Shown here one piece after another: positions 10,417 through 23,231 of a DNA stretch of 64,000 bases (position 1 is its first letter; every line of letters begins with the position of its first letter). A model generated the notes under the pieces. It had not been told where the DNA came from, searched no databases, and worked only from the letters and a program-made list of their open reading frames with translations. The position numbers and the translations under genes are program-made. Where the stretch lies: positions 1-64,000 of the forward strand of contig JAAVTG010000519.1 in NCBI GenBank assembly GCA_011947345.1, given 5' to 3'. The stretch comes from Phytophthora quininea. Its lineage: Eukaryota; Oomycota; Peronosporomycetes; Peronosporales; Peronosporaceae.

Positions 10417-11580
10417 TGGTAGCACTTGTTGGTCCCAGTACCAGGAAAACGCTCCAAGAGCAAACCTTTCCGTGGCAAAGGCCGGTTCAAGGCGACCTCG
10501 AAGTCCAAGGACAGCGAGGGCCGCACGTGTTTCTTCTGCAAAAGCCTGGCCACATTAAGGCTGACTGCTTTGCTTGGAAGAAGGAACAAGCCAAGCAGGG
10601 AAACGAGAAACCGCGTCAGTGAGCGAGGGTCCTGGCGTGGTCGAGAGCGTAGCCGGAACTGTTAAGCTTGAGAATATCAGCCTTAACCTTCTGTGCGAAA
10701 ACCCTCTGGTGTACAAGTCGTGTCCACTGTTCACCGTGTCGGGAGAAATCACCGTGAACAAAACGCGTATCAAGACACAGAGCATGTTGCTCGATAGTGG
10801 TGCCACCACAATGTACGTGCCGAGACGATGGGTCAATAAGCACCAGCTTAAGACCACCAAGTTCGGTGGCAAGAATATCCGGGTCAAACTGGGAGATAAC
10901 CAAATCGTCGAGGCAGCACTGGAAGTGTTGCTGCTACAACTCGTCGTAACAGGATTAGCCGAACCGTACGAGTGTGTTGGCGTCGTCTATGACATTTCCA
11001 ACGAGTTCGACTGCATCTTGGGAAATCCATTCTTCGAGGATACGCAGCCAAAAGTGGACTGGAGAAATCGTAAGATCGAGGGAACCATAACTGAGACTCA
11101 GCGAGTCAAGCGAGCAAGTGCGGTCGGTGTACCGATCGAGGAAGGCGGACCGGTGAATGCCTCCGGGCTTCGGAGATCTGTCGTGGCGAAAGGCCTATCG
11201 GCGAAAAGACCCGATCCCTGTCGAGGGAGCTGAAAACGGATGTGACGTCGCCAGCCAACCTTGTTCGCGAAGCTGCGCCGACGGGACCCCAAGGATTGCC
11301 CGTGGACAACCAGATGAAGCTTCAGTCGGGGAAATCCGATGCAGAAAGATGATAAGAGGTCGTCTTCAACGATGGACGCCGTGCCTGGTGAGAGCAGAAG
11401 CGTCCGGGGCAAAAACACCATCGTGGAAAGAATGTTCACGCTTGGTGTTGTTGATGGTAATGGTTTACAAACCAAATACATCACCCGAAAGAAACTTTGG
11501 AAGTTCCTGACGATCAAGACGAAAACCGCAGACGAACCAGACAATCAAGCACGTCGCGAGTTCGCTTAAGCGACGCGATC
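10417..11580 (+). pseudogene. Gypsy gag remnant (CCHC) and aspartic protease
   Basis: Only about 100 bp separate the 5' LTR from a CCHC zinc knuckle (CFFCKKPGHIKADCF when frames at 10335 and 10426 are joined, about 10525-10575), so almost the whole gag capsid region is missing. The retropepsin-like protease follows in 10574-11233 with catalytic LLDSGATTMYVP at about 10790 and ILGNPFFE near 11020. The region 11240-11580 connects to the reverse transcriptase with several frame changes. Loss of capsid means this copy could move only in trans. Confidence 0.8.
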
Positions 11581-11591
11581 AACCAGATAAT

Positions 11592-13052
11592 TTGAGCAGC
11601 GCCAAAGCTCTACGATATCTAGAGACAGACTGGGAGAGTTTCCGCGCAAACCTCGCTTACGACCTTCTCAAAGAGTACAAGGATAATGTGTTCCGCCCCG
11701 AGCTCCCGGAAGGATTACCAGAGAAACGTGAGGTGGAGCACCGGATCGACGTGAAAGACCCGAACCTTGCGATGTATCGCCAGCAAAGGCGACAATCACC
11801 GGAACAGCAACGAAAAATCGTGAAATGGGTCGAAGAAATGGTCACGAAGAAACTCATCCGGCCAAGTATCAGCCCGCACGCTGCTCCGACGTTCTACGTT
11901 CGGAAACCCGTCGGATGGCGCATCGTGCATGACTATCGGTACTTGAACTCCAACACAGTGCGTCAAAGCATCCCCATGACACGAAAAGAAGATACCCTGG
12001 ACGCGATGTCGGGAGCATACTGGCTGTCAACGATGGACTTGATGTCAGCTTACTACCAAGTCCGTATGCGAGAAGCCGATGTGAAGTTTACGGCGTTCCA
12101 GGCGCCCAATGGCCTTTGGGAATACCTAGTACTCCCGATGGGTGTCTGCAACGCGCCAGCAACGATGCATCGGTTGACATCGAAACTGTTTGTCGGACTG
12201 GAGAGTACAAAGTCATTTTACGACGACATTTACATCTTCACGAAGTCCCCAAACATCACTGGACACTAGGAGGCTCTCCGCAAGACTTTGAATATCTTGC
12301 GTGAGAACAGACTTTACGTCAAGTTGGCCAAGTGCGTGTTCTGTGCATCTGAGATTCCATGTCTCGGAGATTTCGTTGGCCGTAATGGAGTCCGCATGGA
12401 CCCAGACAAGGCCCAGACCATCAAGGACTGGCCCGTACCTCGCACTCAAGAAGAGCTTCATAGCTTTCTCGGTTTGACGGGCTATGTGCAGCGTTTCTGC
12501 CCGGAGTACGCGTCGTTGACAGCAACAATGTTTGCTTTGCTGAAGAAGTCAATCAAGCGCAACGCGAAGATCCACTTCAACGAGGAGCAGCCGAAAAACC
12601 TTAAAGAACTGAAACGGCGGTTGTGCGACCCGCCGGTATTGTGCTTGCCTGACTTCACGGAACCCATGCATCTGCGGACCGATGCTAGCAAGTTCGCTGT
12701 TGGTGGTGTCCTGTTCCAAGTCGTCGACGGTGTTGAGCGACCGATTGCTTATACGAGCAGAAAGATGAAATCGGCGGAGCTGAACTATCCGACGCAGCAG
12801 CAGGAACTCTTGGCCATCGTTCATGCACTTGGTGTTTTCCGGATATACTGCTTGGACAAACCACCAATCGTCGAAACAGACCACAAGAGTCTCGAAGGTC
12901 TCTTTACGCAAAAGATGGCAAATCGCCGTCTTGCGCGATGGTATGACATCCTCGCTGAGTACCAGCCCACGTTCTCGTATCTACCCGGCGCGAAGAACGG
13001 GATTGCAGATGCCTTGAGCAGACGACCAGACTTACAACCAGATACGACTTAA
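11592..13052 (+). pseudogene. Gypsy reverse transcriptase and RNase H
   Basis: The first frame (11592-12269) carries the RT fingers and palm, including STMDLMSAYYQV and the catalytic YDDIY (about 12218), with intact double Asp. A frame change near 12268 continues into the thumb and connection (12288 onward). The RNase H domain starts with RTDASKFAVGG (about 12672), then TDHKSLEGL and the end GIADALSRR (about 13015). Apart from the frame change the domains look complete, suggesting moderate age in line with the LTR divergence. Confidence 0.85.
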
Positions 13053-13059
13053 CAGCGAC

Positions 13060-14640
13060 GAGCTTCGACGATAGATCATTCCAGCTGGAGATAACGGAAG
13101 TTACAGCTAATGGCGACCTGGTCAAGGACATCAAAGCAGAGTACGCGAAAGACCGCGAGACCTGCACAATCTTGGCAGCAATCAAGGATCGTGCAAAACA
13201 GAGAATCACTGGATACCAAGCAGCGGAAGAAGTACAGGCACTACGCCGAAGAACAGGGCCTGTTATGGTATCAATCCCCGGTGGATGATGCTCCTCGGCT
13301 CGTAGCCCCCAACTCGCTAAAGCTTCGTCAACGTATCATCGGCGAATGTCACGAGTCCAACTACGTGGGCCACCCCGGTGCAGAGCGCACACCAAACGCT
13401 AGCACGAAATTGGTACTGGTCCAAGATGTTCAAGTCGATTCAAAAGTACATTGCAGACTGTGAGCCATGTCGTCGAAACAAGCCACGGTTGACGAAACCA
13501 CCAGGACTTCTAGAGCCACTTCGCATACCAGATGAAAGATGGTATACCATTTCCATGGACTTCATCACGGATCTACCACGCACGAAGAGCAAAGTAGACT
13601 CGATCTGGGTAGCTGTCGACCGATTGACCAAGAGATGTCACTTCGTGCCGACTACGAAAACAGTAACAGCAAAGGTGTAGCTCCCCTGTTTATCGACCAC
13701 ATCTGGCGACATCACGGAATGCCAACAAGCATCGTGTCCGATCGAGATCGCAAATTTGTGTCTGCCTTCCGGCAGTACGTTTTCAAGTCCATTGGCACCA
13801 CACTGAACATGACGGTAGCCCATCGTGCACAAGGCGACGGCCAGACGGAAGGAATGAATCGGACGCTGGAAGAATATCTTCGTAGCTTTGTGGGGCCACA
13901 GCAGGACGACTGGGATCTCCACCTCGCCAACGCAGAGATTGCTGTTAGCTCGACCGTGAATTCGAGCACGAAGACTGCTCCTTTCGAAGCGGACCTGTGA
14001 TACGTTCCCTAGAACCCTCTGCAATTGACCGCGGAGCAACTGAAGGGAGTGCCCACCAGCAAACGTGGAGCCGAATTCCAAGAGAAACAAGCTGCAATAC
14101 TCTTGTGATGTCGTGAAGCTCTAGCGCAGGCGCAAGAGCGGATGAAAGACGTGTACAACCACAATCGTCAAGAGCAAGAATTCCAAGTCGGCGATCGTGT
14201 GTACTCTAGCACGCAGCAATTGGACCCAAAACACACAGGGTTACCAAATTCATCGAAATTGGGGCCGAAGTGGATTGGACCATACAGTGTTGTTCGGCGC
14301 ATCCACAACCACGCATATGAGCTGAATATCCAGTCAGGAAACAAGCTGCATCCAGTGTTTAACACGGGGTCGTTAAAACCTTACATCACGCCGACGCGAA
14401 GTTCCCGCCCCCATGACGTGGTAATGGCGGACGGAAGTATCGGCCAACTCGTGAATCGACTCCCGGGAAACGAACACGAAAACAGCGCGCGCAGTTTTTG
14501 GTGGAGTGGGTGGGTGAAGAAGACTCGACTAGGGAACCAGTCGAGAACTTATCACAGATTCCAAACTTGATCGCCGAATTTGAAAGCCAACGGGAAACCA
14601 AACGAAGAAGGCGCAAAAGAAATTGAAAAGGGAAAGCGTA
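13060..14640 (+). pseudogene. Gypsy integrase and C-terminal region
   Basis: The zinc-binding N-terminus has HxxxxxxHPG (about 13350) and CxxC (CEPCRRNK, about 13465). The catalytic core has the first Asp in SMDFITDLP (about 13557), the second in VSDRDRKF (about 13735), and Glu in GQTEGMNRTLEEY (about 13850). A C-terminal SH3-like part follows at 14190-14400 (VGDRVYSST, LGPKWIGPYSVV), as in chromovirus-related integrases. No clear chromodomain could be read after it, although WWSGWV near 14510 may be its remnant. Frame changes lie near 13370, 13675, 14000 and 14110. Confidence 0.85.
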
Positions 14641-14839
14641 TCTCCTAGACGTCAGCAGTTACTGCAACATCTTCAGGCGCTTGACAGTCTCCTTCTCGCT
14701 GCGCTTCTTGCGTTTCCCATTGCTGCCTTGGAATTCCGGGACGATCTCCACAAGTTCATAAAGCGAACGTATTGAATCCAAAGCTGGTTCTCAAGAGTTT
14801 GAACTTTGTACGGCGGTTCGGACTTCTCACCGTACGCGT

Positions 14840-15880
14840 CTAGGACTTGAACAAACTGGGACGAGTGAACGACGATGACAATCCAGTGCTTGAGGTCTCC
14901 ATCACCAGCACACGTGAGGTAAACTCCCGGGTCAAGTCCTTAAACGAAGACAGCAAAGCGTTTGACATTGTGTAAGAATTCTTCACCACCTTGCGACAAA
15001 GTTTCTGGTAATTCAGCTCGATCTGGAGAGGACGAAGATACTCGTAGAATGCAGCAGCATTTCGGCGAAGGACGCCGTATTCCATGTTCCGAGGATACGC
15101 GTCCTCAAAAGCGTCCCACATCTTCAGCGTGACCAGGTCACGGCGGTCCAGGTAGCCACACCCCATTTGAAATGCCTCCAGAAACACAGACCAAAATCAG
15201 AGGCGTAGGCACCAGCGAAGTTCGTTTCCCGGTACTTCGTGAACGGTAGCCTGGAACCGGAGGCCTTCCACTCATCAACATGACGCATCATCTCTGGATA
15301 AGCCACCAGGTTCTCCATCCACACGTAGCTCAATTCAAGAAAACGACCTCTCCACTGCACGAGATAGGACCGGGGGAGGGAGGTCACCATCGCTATCCAA
15401 CAAACGCACTAAGTCGAAACGTTTGTTGGGATCAATTGAGCTGTCAAGTCGTAGTGGTTCTTCCAATTGGAAGTAGGATGTCGCTCCGGCGGGGAGGCAA
15501 TGGCTTTGGGTGATAGACACGGGGAATATCTGCACGGCGGCGAAGTCTCTGAAGCGGACGACTTCTGTCGGAGCCATCGTCATCCGTAGCGTTAAGCTCG
15601 TCTGCCAAGCCGCATAGATCATCAATGACACTTGGTCTACTACCATCAGTTAACGTGCTGGAAGGCGCTGCAGGCGGCACAGAAGGTAGGACGACACGTC
15701 CGTCCCTACAGGAGCCATCAGCATCAACGGACGACTTCACAGAGATCAGTAGGGCTTCTACAGCCTGCACAACGAATGGCTCAACGTCGCCAGCCAAGCC
15801 GATAACCACGGGGGCCGTGGCCGATGACCGAGCTGCAGAAGCAGCAGTCTCCATCCAACACTGTGACCCGGCCACGGTAC
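14840..15880 (-). pseudogene. Antisense ORF in the 3' region of the Gypsy element
   Basis: Between the integrase and the 3' LTR the plus strand has no coding pattern. The minus strand reads as a protein of about 340 residues over three frames (15444-15875, 15335-15646, 14840-15390). It has a natural-looking composition, with segments such as LRLDSSIDPNKRFDLVRLL, LELSYVWMENLVAYPEMM and MWDAFEDAYPRNMEYGVL. I recognise no domain. Antisense genes in this position are known from some plant Gypsy elements. It could also be a separate inserted gene fragment. GC-rich CAG/CGG triplets at 15930-16060 lie upstream of it. Confidence 0.45.
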
Positions 15881-16090
15881 CGAAGCACCGAGGACAGCCC
15901 AGCGCCGACGAATTCCACGCTCCACAGCCCAGCCCCCAACTGCGGCGGCGGCCAGTAACAGCAGCGGCGGCCTAACAACGGCAGCGGCCCAACAGCAGTG
16001 GCGGCCCAACGACAGCAGCAGCGGCAGCCCAAGCGACAGTGGTCGGGCGGCGGCGGTCCAGCGAAGATTCTGAAGTGAGAGTGATTTCTG

Positions 16091-16102
16091 AGGAGGGGTG
16101 AG
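16091..16102 (+). other. Polypurine tract of the Gypsy element
   Basis: The purine-rich stretch AGGAGGGGTGAG lies immediately before the TG that starts the 3' LTR (16103). This is the expected position for plus-strand priming. Confidence 0.65.
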
Positions 16103-16375
16103 TGTATTCAATCAGAGAAAAGGATATAAATGTCTATTTTGATTTGATTTGATTGCGATTATGTCGGCTGCCTACTCCCGGCGCCGCCCTCAGCAGCGGT
16201 ACCGCATGCGGACATGAAGCCCGCGGCGGCAGCCCTTAACAGCCAGCTTGCCGTTAGCCGGGTATGAATATGTATAACATGCACTAGTTGAGATGAGAGC
16301 CATCCGTAGATGTCGATAGTTGTAGCGCACGTTGACGGGCAAGATGCCATGAAGCACTGCCCGAACGCAGCTGTT

Positions 16376-19172
16376 CTATTCGAGCCTCAAGTAGTCGAGA
16401 GATGCGCTGTTGGGTTCTGTTGGCGTGGCTCTCACGCCGCCGCTGGATTCCGGAATTGACATTTTTCCATAATGTGGCTTTTTCACGTGATGCGAGTACC
16501 GTCGCTTGGCACGTGAGATGCCAGTGGGCTCGTAATATTTCCCAGTACCATTTAAAGAACTGATCATGAAGCGTTTTGGCACCACGACGCGTAAACGAGA
16601 GTTGTTGTGCCATAGCCGGCTCCAATCTGTCATCGTAGGGTAGTGACGCCAACCTTTGGGGGCATCGTAGACGGCCAGACCAAGGCGATCGAGTTGGCTG
16701 CGGATTAACGTCCACCACGGGGGACATCGTCCTCCCGTTGTGTTCCTATAACCGTCCAATCGAAAATTGGATGTGACCACATTTCCCGAGACTCCAGATG
16801 TGCTGACGTTGATGTGATTAGCCATGTAGCAACGTAGCGCTGTCGAAGCATTTGTTCCCAGAGCGATACACCATGCTGAAGCAAGGTAGAAATACTAGGG
16901 CTAGTTGATATAACCCCAATAAGAATCGGTCTGCTATTGCGACCATAAATTCCTTTGAATCGTTGCTGGACTGGCGACTGTCCGATAGAGTAGTTGGTGC
17001 GCATGAAAAGTTGTGTTGTAGGGATTTTTACAACCCACTGAACCTCAAGAGCTCCTGCAGCATTCCCCCGGAAGTCCTTCGTACGTACAGATCCAAAACG
17101 TGCGATCCGTTCTAGTGTTTTTGATGCTCATGTAGTGGTAGGTAAAGTCCTCCCACCAGCCTTCCAACCTTGGCCTGAGAATGTCATCTACCCACCACGA
17201 CGAGACAGACTCAGGATCGCGTAGATGACACAGCGCCGGGATACGACCAGGTGGAAGTGGTGGGTCAAATGTTGCTGTTGTCCATCCTGGTACCCAAGAG
17301 CACACATTGGCTTTATGTAGTCCAATTTCCGCATGAATGGATCTGACAACGCCTATAAAGTAGAACGGCAGCATGCGACCAGCTGGGGCTTGTGGAGCGG
17401 CTAGTAGATCGCTTTGCAGTGCGTGATGTAAGCGAGGAAATTCTTGTAGCATACCATCATCGAGCATCCACCATAACCACTGAGCATGTACCCACAGACC
17501 GGGGCTCACTTCCACCATGAGCCGCCATATATTGTTCTTTGCCCCCGGTTCTTGCCAAATTGCTCGACGGGAATACTCCCTGGTGTTTGCTAGTTGGTCA
17601 CCGAGTGCTGGAATAAATAAACATTGATCTGGAAGCAGTAATGTGTTGTCCAAGTCCCAAAACATAGTGGAGAGCGCACGATACAAACTAGCAGTAGCAG
17701 AGCAGATAGGCTCAGTGACCCCAAATCGATCTGATTGCGTGTCTCGTTCAGCATCACAAATTCGACAATGTTCCGACCAACGCGGGTCCAGGCGATGTTC
17801 GATGACATTGGTGTGCAAGGTGTTCATTCTGGCACGCCAGTAGAACCGACATAAAGAGATATCCCATCCAGTATTGTTGGCCATTTGGATGTCGTCAGGC
17901 ATGAGGACGTGACGTGATTCTGGTTGTAAACGTTAAGTGTTTAACCAGTCGCTGCGGTGACTGCTATATGCGAGCTTGTTCAAGAATTGGCCGGTATTGC
18001 CGAGAACGAGGCGCCCCTCGTTATCAATCAGCATAAATTTCTCAAAAAATACCCATTGAGAAAACTTTGTAGTCATTTGCTCGTCGTGTGCGTTGCTGCA
18101 GCCAAATCCACAACTGCAAGGGCGGTCCGGTCTCGAATCAAAGTGGTGTCGGAGGTGTGCACGTGTCCTTGGTGAGATTTGACCCATGATACAGTCATAC
18201 GTCCCGACGAGGGCATGGCTTGCATTATAGACCGTAATTCAATCCTATGCGGATCTCGAAATGAGATGCGCGACTGGTGCTGCGTGACTTGCCGGCGTGC
18301 TTTTTCAAAAGGCGAGACCGCACTCTTGTTGTCACAGATTTGTTTGCCCAAGTCACCCCCGATGACTAGGCCTGCAAGAATGGCGTGCAGCTTGCAGCGC
18401 GTTGAAGTTAAGTCATCTCGATGAATGTTCAATTTTCCAGCAGCTAGCATACCTCCTGGGAGCTGCGTAGCCCATTTACCCGATGCTGATGCTGTCCCTG
18501 CCATCAGTACACTTCCATCTCCAGCTTGAATGCAGTCATCGTCCTCGACAGCCGTCCATCGGTATTGAGTACTCATCGTTCTGTAAATGTAGTTACGGGG
18601 TTATCTTGACTGTCGTTCAAACAACTAGAGAGGTAGAGACATTGGCTATGATGCCATCGTCCGCACTGGTCACACCATTTTACATTCCTGAAGCGGCGGC
18701 ACTTAGTGCAGCTAGTAGCGATATCCAACGGTACGCCGTGTTCAATAGTCGATTCATACCGGAGTGCACTCCTAGCTGAAGCTTCGCGTAGGAGACGTGG
18801 ATCATTCGCTCCGGCAACTCCATCCACAAGTGTAGTGTTCCACAAAATCACACGTTGTTGCTGACGGCACCGTCTAGGTAGATAGGTAGGAGTGATAATG
18901 ACACATGAGGCTTCGTACTCCCATGTAAATCGGATATGCGTGCGAGGATACCAGATATCACTGCCACGTCGGCGTTGATACCACCAACGTACGTAAACTA
19001 ATCTCCCAAATCTATCTTCTCTGGGCTCCGCACCTTCGCGATAATCAATTTCATACGATAAAATCGGGTGATGAGGAGAGTCCATGTCTAACTGGCAGGC
19101 AAGAACCCATTTACCAACTCCGACACGGATCTGATAGGTTGCGGTGCCTGATTCGATCGGAGTACATCCCAC
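16376..19172 (-). pseudogene. LINE ORF2, RNase H-like domain and C-terminal zinc-finger region
   Basis: A segment at 19172-18573 has a Cys-rich patch (CTKCRRFRNVKWCDQCGRWH). Then 18576-18080 reads as RNase H: the first Asp in AGDGSVLMAGTASASG, CDNKSAV for the third motif and WVKSHQGH near the end. The second-motif Glu appears replaced in STRCKLHAI. The part 17902-17045 has a CCHC-like patch (EHCRICDAERDTQ) and Trp-rich repeats. The frame continues, broken, to about 16376. RNase H next to an APE-type LINE RT is known from several LINE clades. Confidence 0.65.
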
Positions 19173-19264
19173 TGCGTCTACTAGGTTGAGACTAGTATCC
19201 GTTGTGAGCGCCTCCGTCCAATACTAAAACAAAAAAGCAACACCTTTGGTTTTTGTGCACTAGA

Positions 19265-21602
19265 TCACTTGTCTTTCCGAAGCAGTGCCGCCAAGGAAAG
19301 CAGTTTTGTTCCCCATTCGTTGCGAATGTCTCCCACATACCGAAGTTTATAGTGCGAGTACCAATTGACAGAGACTAGAGTAGCCTTGAGATCTTGTCGA
19401 GTGCAGGCCATCAGTGGTCTATCGTTGCTGCGACTCGAACTACAGGAGGGAGGATTTGTCCATTCAATCGACATGCTGATAGGAGGTTGCAAATTAGCAG
19501 CGTATCGGATCACCTCAGCTATCCAGGAGTGCGCACGGGAAGGTGGTTCAACGGGCTCAGCAAGTGGATTTGTTGCGAGCCCCGCGCGTTTTTGATACAG
19601 TTCCAATTGCTCCATTAATAAGTGATACACGGGAATTTCAGGCGAGTTTGCGATTCTCAAAACGAGTTGAACGCGCTCGATGTTCACAATATCGATACAC
19701 ATGTGAAGTCCTAATCCATTTTCTCGATCATAGTACGTAGTCCGAGGCGTTGAGAGAGGAAGGCGAAGGACTTGGCGCGCGACTTGTTTGATAAATATAT
19801 CCATATCGATGGCTAGCTTGACAGCACCGCTTAACGCCATACGATACTTGAACCGCGAAATCCAAATCCGATTAACTACATACCGGAATTGAGGTAGAGT
19901 AAGTTGAAAAGGTATTATTCGCTGGGCGTCAGAGGTGACCGTTGCCCAAGTTCCTCCCAAAGATGAAGCCCACACATCTTGTCCACCTTGCTGGATACCG
20001 AGATGTTTGAATCCCTCGTGTGGAGCAACAATCTGAACTGGTTGAGGGATACCAAGGCCGTTGTTGAGAAGTACAGAGTCGTTATGATCGCCTTTACTGT
20101 TGACGTAAAGCATGAAAGACTTAGCAGCCCCGAACACACCTCCTGACCCGTGTTTTCCGGTAAATATGTTAGTCGTCGCAGCCCGGGCCTTTAATCCTGT
20201 TATGGTCGTGGATATATCGAGCTGGTCGTTCACGAAAAGTGTGCTGCCAATGTCAATGCCGTTTCCCCTCTGGCTGTGACGCACGTGCACTGGGTCCGGG
20301 CATTTTTTCCAGCTGCTCCTGTATTTTTTCCATGTAACACGATATGAGTTGGATGGATAAAATTGAGCCTTGACCAATACCAAACTCACGTTCACCAGTG
20401 GAAATCCACCCGAATGCCGTTCTGACGTCAACTTCCCTGGCCCCAGTAAGTTCATCATTAACCGTAGGGGGATCTCTGTCACCCCTGCACCAAAATACAG
20501 GAATTCCATGACCCATGCCAAAATTCGGTCAAAGCACTTCAGACAGTCTTTAGAGACAATCAAAATTGGCTCGCCATTCATGTGAGCTCGATCGAACAAG
20601 AATGTAGTAAGTAAGGCATCGTCTTGTACAGTTCGATGTGATTTAAAGCCGTACTGGTAGGGATCCCTTTTTCCACGAACAGTTTCACCACGAGCAGTAA
20701 TCTGTTGGCAAAGGCGGCTTGTACAGTAATTGGGCGCCACGGTGGCAGTCCCTTCGTGTTATCTAGAGTTGGGTCGATATTAGCTCCTTTGGGCAAGAAC
20801 ACCATTTGCTTCCTTTTCAGAATGGTAGGTGCGTATCCGGAGCGGAGAATCAGCTGGATCACACACCGCTCACGATGTCGTACGACGGAGGGAGCAGCAA
20901 TCCACATCTCTTGTGAAACACCACCGAACCCAGGTGCAACATGCTTTTTAAGACGACGATCAACGTCGGCTTGCAGGTCAGGCGTGTAAGCATAATTGTC
21001 GCATGAATTGTCCCCTGTCCACCATTCCGCGTACCTCCCTCCTCGCGAAATGTGTGATAGGATCCACTGCTTAACGAATTCAGGTAATGTATCAAAGTCT
21101 TCTTTGCTTCTAGAATCGAGATACCGTGGCCGGCCGGCCCATTCGTCTGCTGGTATCCTATTATCTAGAAGGCGCGTGAGTTCGAGTTGGACATCGTGTT
21201 TTGGCTCAGAGTAGTGTTGAGTATCCCTACTCACAACGATCGCACTTCTGATGCACACAGGGGCAGCTCGACTGCCTAATGTACTATCCAGAAAATGTCT
21301 GATTTCACCACTAGTGAACCATTGCCTTCGACGGTCCTGAATTGCCTTCCTCGCAGATGTGTGACGCCAATTGCGACGCACTTTGACAAGTTTTTCCAGA
21401 GGCCACATATTTGAAGTATCCAGGAAACCGCTTCCTCAGCGTTGTCAAGTATCGGTGAGCCAAATAAGTGTCTATGAAGGCGGGTAGCTAGAGCACGGTG
21501 AGCACAACCAGGTGCTAAGGAGTCTGGCGATCGCATCCACTTAGGCCACAGAATCGCACGGACCGCTGTGAGTAGTTCATCAGGTTGGACAACGACCATC
21601 AT
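19265..21602 (-). pseudogene. LINE ORF2, reverse transcriptase
   Basis: The RT begins in 21602-20578 (PPWRPITVQ, about 20735) and continues in the long frame 20740-19265. VSKDCLKCFDRI (about 20545) carries the first catalytic Asp region. The usual F/YADD box is FVND (LFVNDQLD, about 20230), so one catalytic position is altered. The thumb and connection are long and read in one frame to 19265 (LSLAALLRK). The FVND change would be expected to abolish activity unless it is a base error. Confidence 0.8.
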
Positions 21603-21885
21603 TGATAGTTTTTAAGGCCCGAATTTGCGCCTAGCACCGATTGCTACGGCGTACACGCACTGATCGGGCTAGCTGACCCTTCGATTGACTCGCTTCCCCC
21701 AGAGGTCTTTTGCGATCGAATACAACACTTCATTTAGGCAGGCGATTGCTATGTCCAGCCACGCTGTTAGTGTCTCAGGTGTGCAGGCAGTGTCATCGAT
21801 ATCATCGATTAACTTCAGTTTACCAGCTTCAAGGAGAGACCATGTATGAGTCGTAAATTGCTCCATATCGTCGGCATTCTTTTTC

Positions 21886-23145
21886 CTAGTGTTTACAACC
21901 TTGATTGGGTTGATGTGAGATAAAGTTTGAGCGATATTTTCTCCCTATCCATCTTGAGCGCCACAAAGGGGTGCCCACGTGATCGCTGCTTGCGATGGAG
22001 TTTATCCAGATGCCACTATTTGTCACTGTTGAGATGTGTTCTGATGATATGTAGACGTCGTCCAAGGTTGATTTGATACCGCCGCGAGCGTTTGTATACC
22101 GCTGAACAGAATTATGTCGGATCCGGAATGTCGAAGATATACCACAGCCCTGAGGCCATGCCGTAAACTCCTGGCCAGTACGTCTCGCGCTGTTACCTCG
22201 AGGTTCATGTGCTACACGGTCGAGATCGTCATCGCCATATGTATTGAAGTCACCCCCACCACAATGATGGCACGCCGCGCTCGCCCACTCGTTATCTGCG
22301 CTTGGATCCACTGCCATTCAAGTTGAGTATTCGCACGATCTCTGTCAGGTGAGTGAGGGCAGTACGTACCAATTATCCACAAAATTCTAGCTTTAGCAAG
22401 ACAGACCACCACTCGTATTGAACGCCGGGATGGCGAGATCGAGATGTCGTGAGTATCGAGTCGATTTTCGCATCGCTCTTTATTCATCACCACAGCTACT
22501 CTCTCAGCGCCTGCTAGCAGTAAACCTGGAATGTGGTGCGAACCGTCGAAAGGTTGTATCCATATCTGCTCAATGCGCTGGCCTGTAAGTCCAGGGTCAC
22601 TGACTACCACAAAGTCTAGTTGGTGTGCGATGGTCCATGCTCCTAGTTCATCACTTATTTTGTAGTAAAAGCCCTTCTTGATGTTCGTTGTGGCAATCCT
22701 AATAGAGGTGTCATCAATAGTGGTGAGCATGCCATTGTCACCAATGTGGTCTCGGGAGTAGTGTTCCCGTCGTAAGATAGTTTCCAGTATTGTACTGCGC
22801 GTAGGTTGATTGAACCCCGTAGTTGGAGCATTTCAGGTCGCCATTCATGATGTCGTCTCCTCCGCGCTGATGGCGAGGGGTTTCATGACTGATAACCCGC
22901 CTATCCTCCTTTACAGATAAATCGGAACTGCTGGGATTGCTTGTTGTTGAATACAACATCTTGTCGACTCTGTCGTGTTGCAACCCGTGGGTAGGCTGGA
23001 CCAGCGCTGATTCACTCGATAGTATATGTATGCCCCTCGTAGCACCAACACCTGCTGCTACAACACACCCTGCGTACACTGAGGTTACTATAATGATCCA
23101 TATTACCCAGAGAAGTTTGCCAATTAATGTTGTTCCGGAGGCCAA
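21886..23145 (-). pseudogene. LINE ORF2, apurinic-type endonuclease domain
   Basis: From about 22730 the minus strand reads as an exonuclease-endonuclease-phosphatase domain. GDFNTYGDDD (about 22250) matches the catalytic GDxN motif, and SSDHVGTPLW (about 21980) matches the terminal SDH motif. Upstream, 23145-22738 has no clear domain, with a hydrophobic segment at its start. Frame changes occur near 22280 and 22100. The presence of the domain fits the TATA-rich target duplication made by nicking. Confidence 0.75.
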
Positions 23146-23231
23146 CCTTCTTGGCGCGGCTGGCCTCCTTCCCCAAAATTCCGTCCACTGGACAGAACAG
23201 CAGTAATCTGCTCCATCAACTTGGTTCCAAA

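Noticed and set aside
10574..14000. Programmed frameshifting in the Gypsy polyprotein
   Set aside because: Frame changes are many, lie inside domains and have no slippery site with structure; decay or sequencing indels explain them better.
15950..16060. CAG/CGG-rich repeat as a coding polyglutamine or polyserine tract
   Set aside because: It lies between the antisense frame and the 3' LTR with no supported frame through it; treated as retrotransposon 3' sequence.
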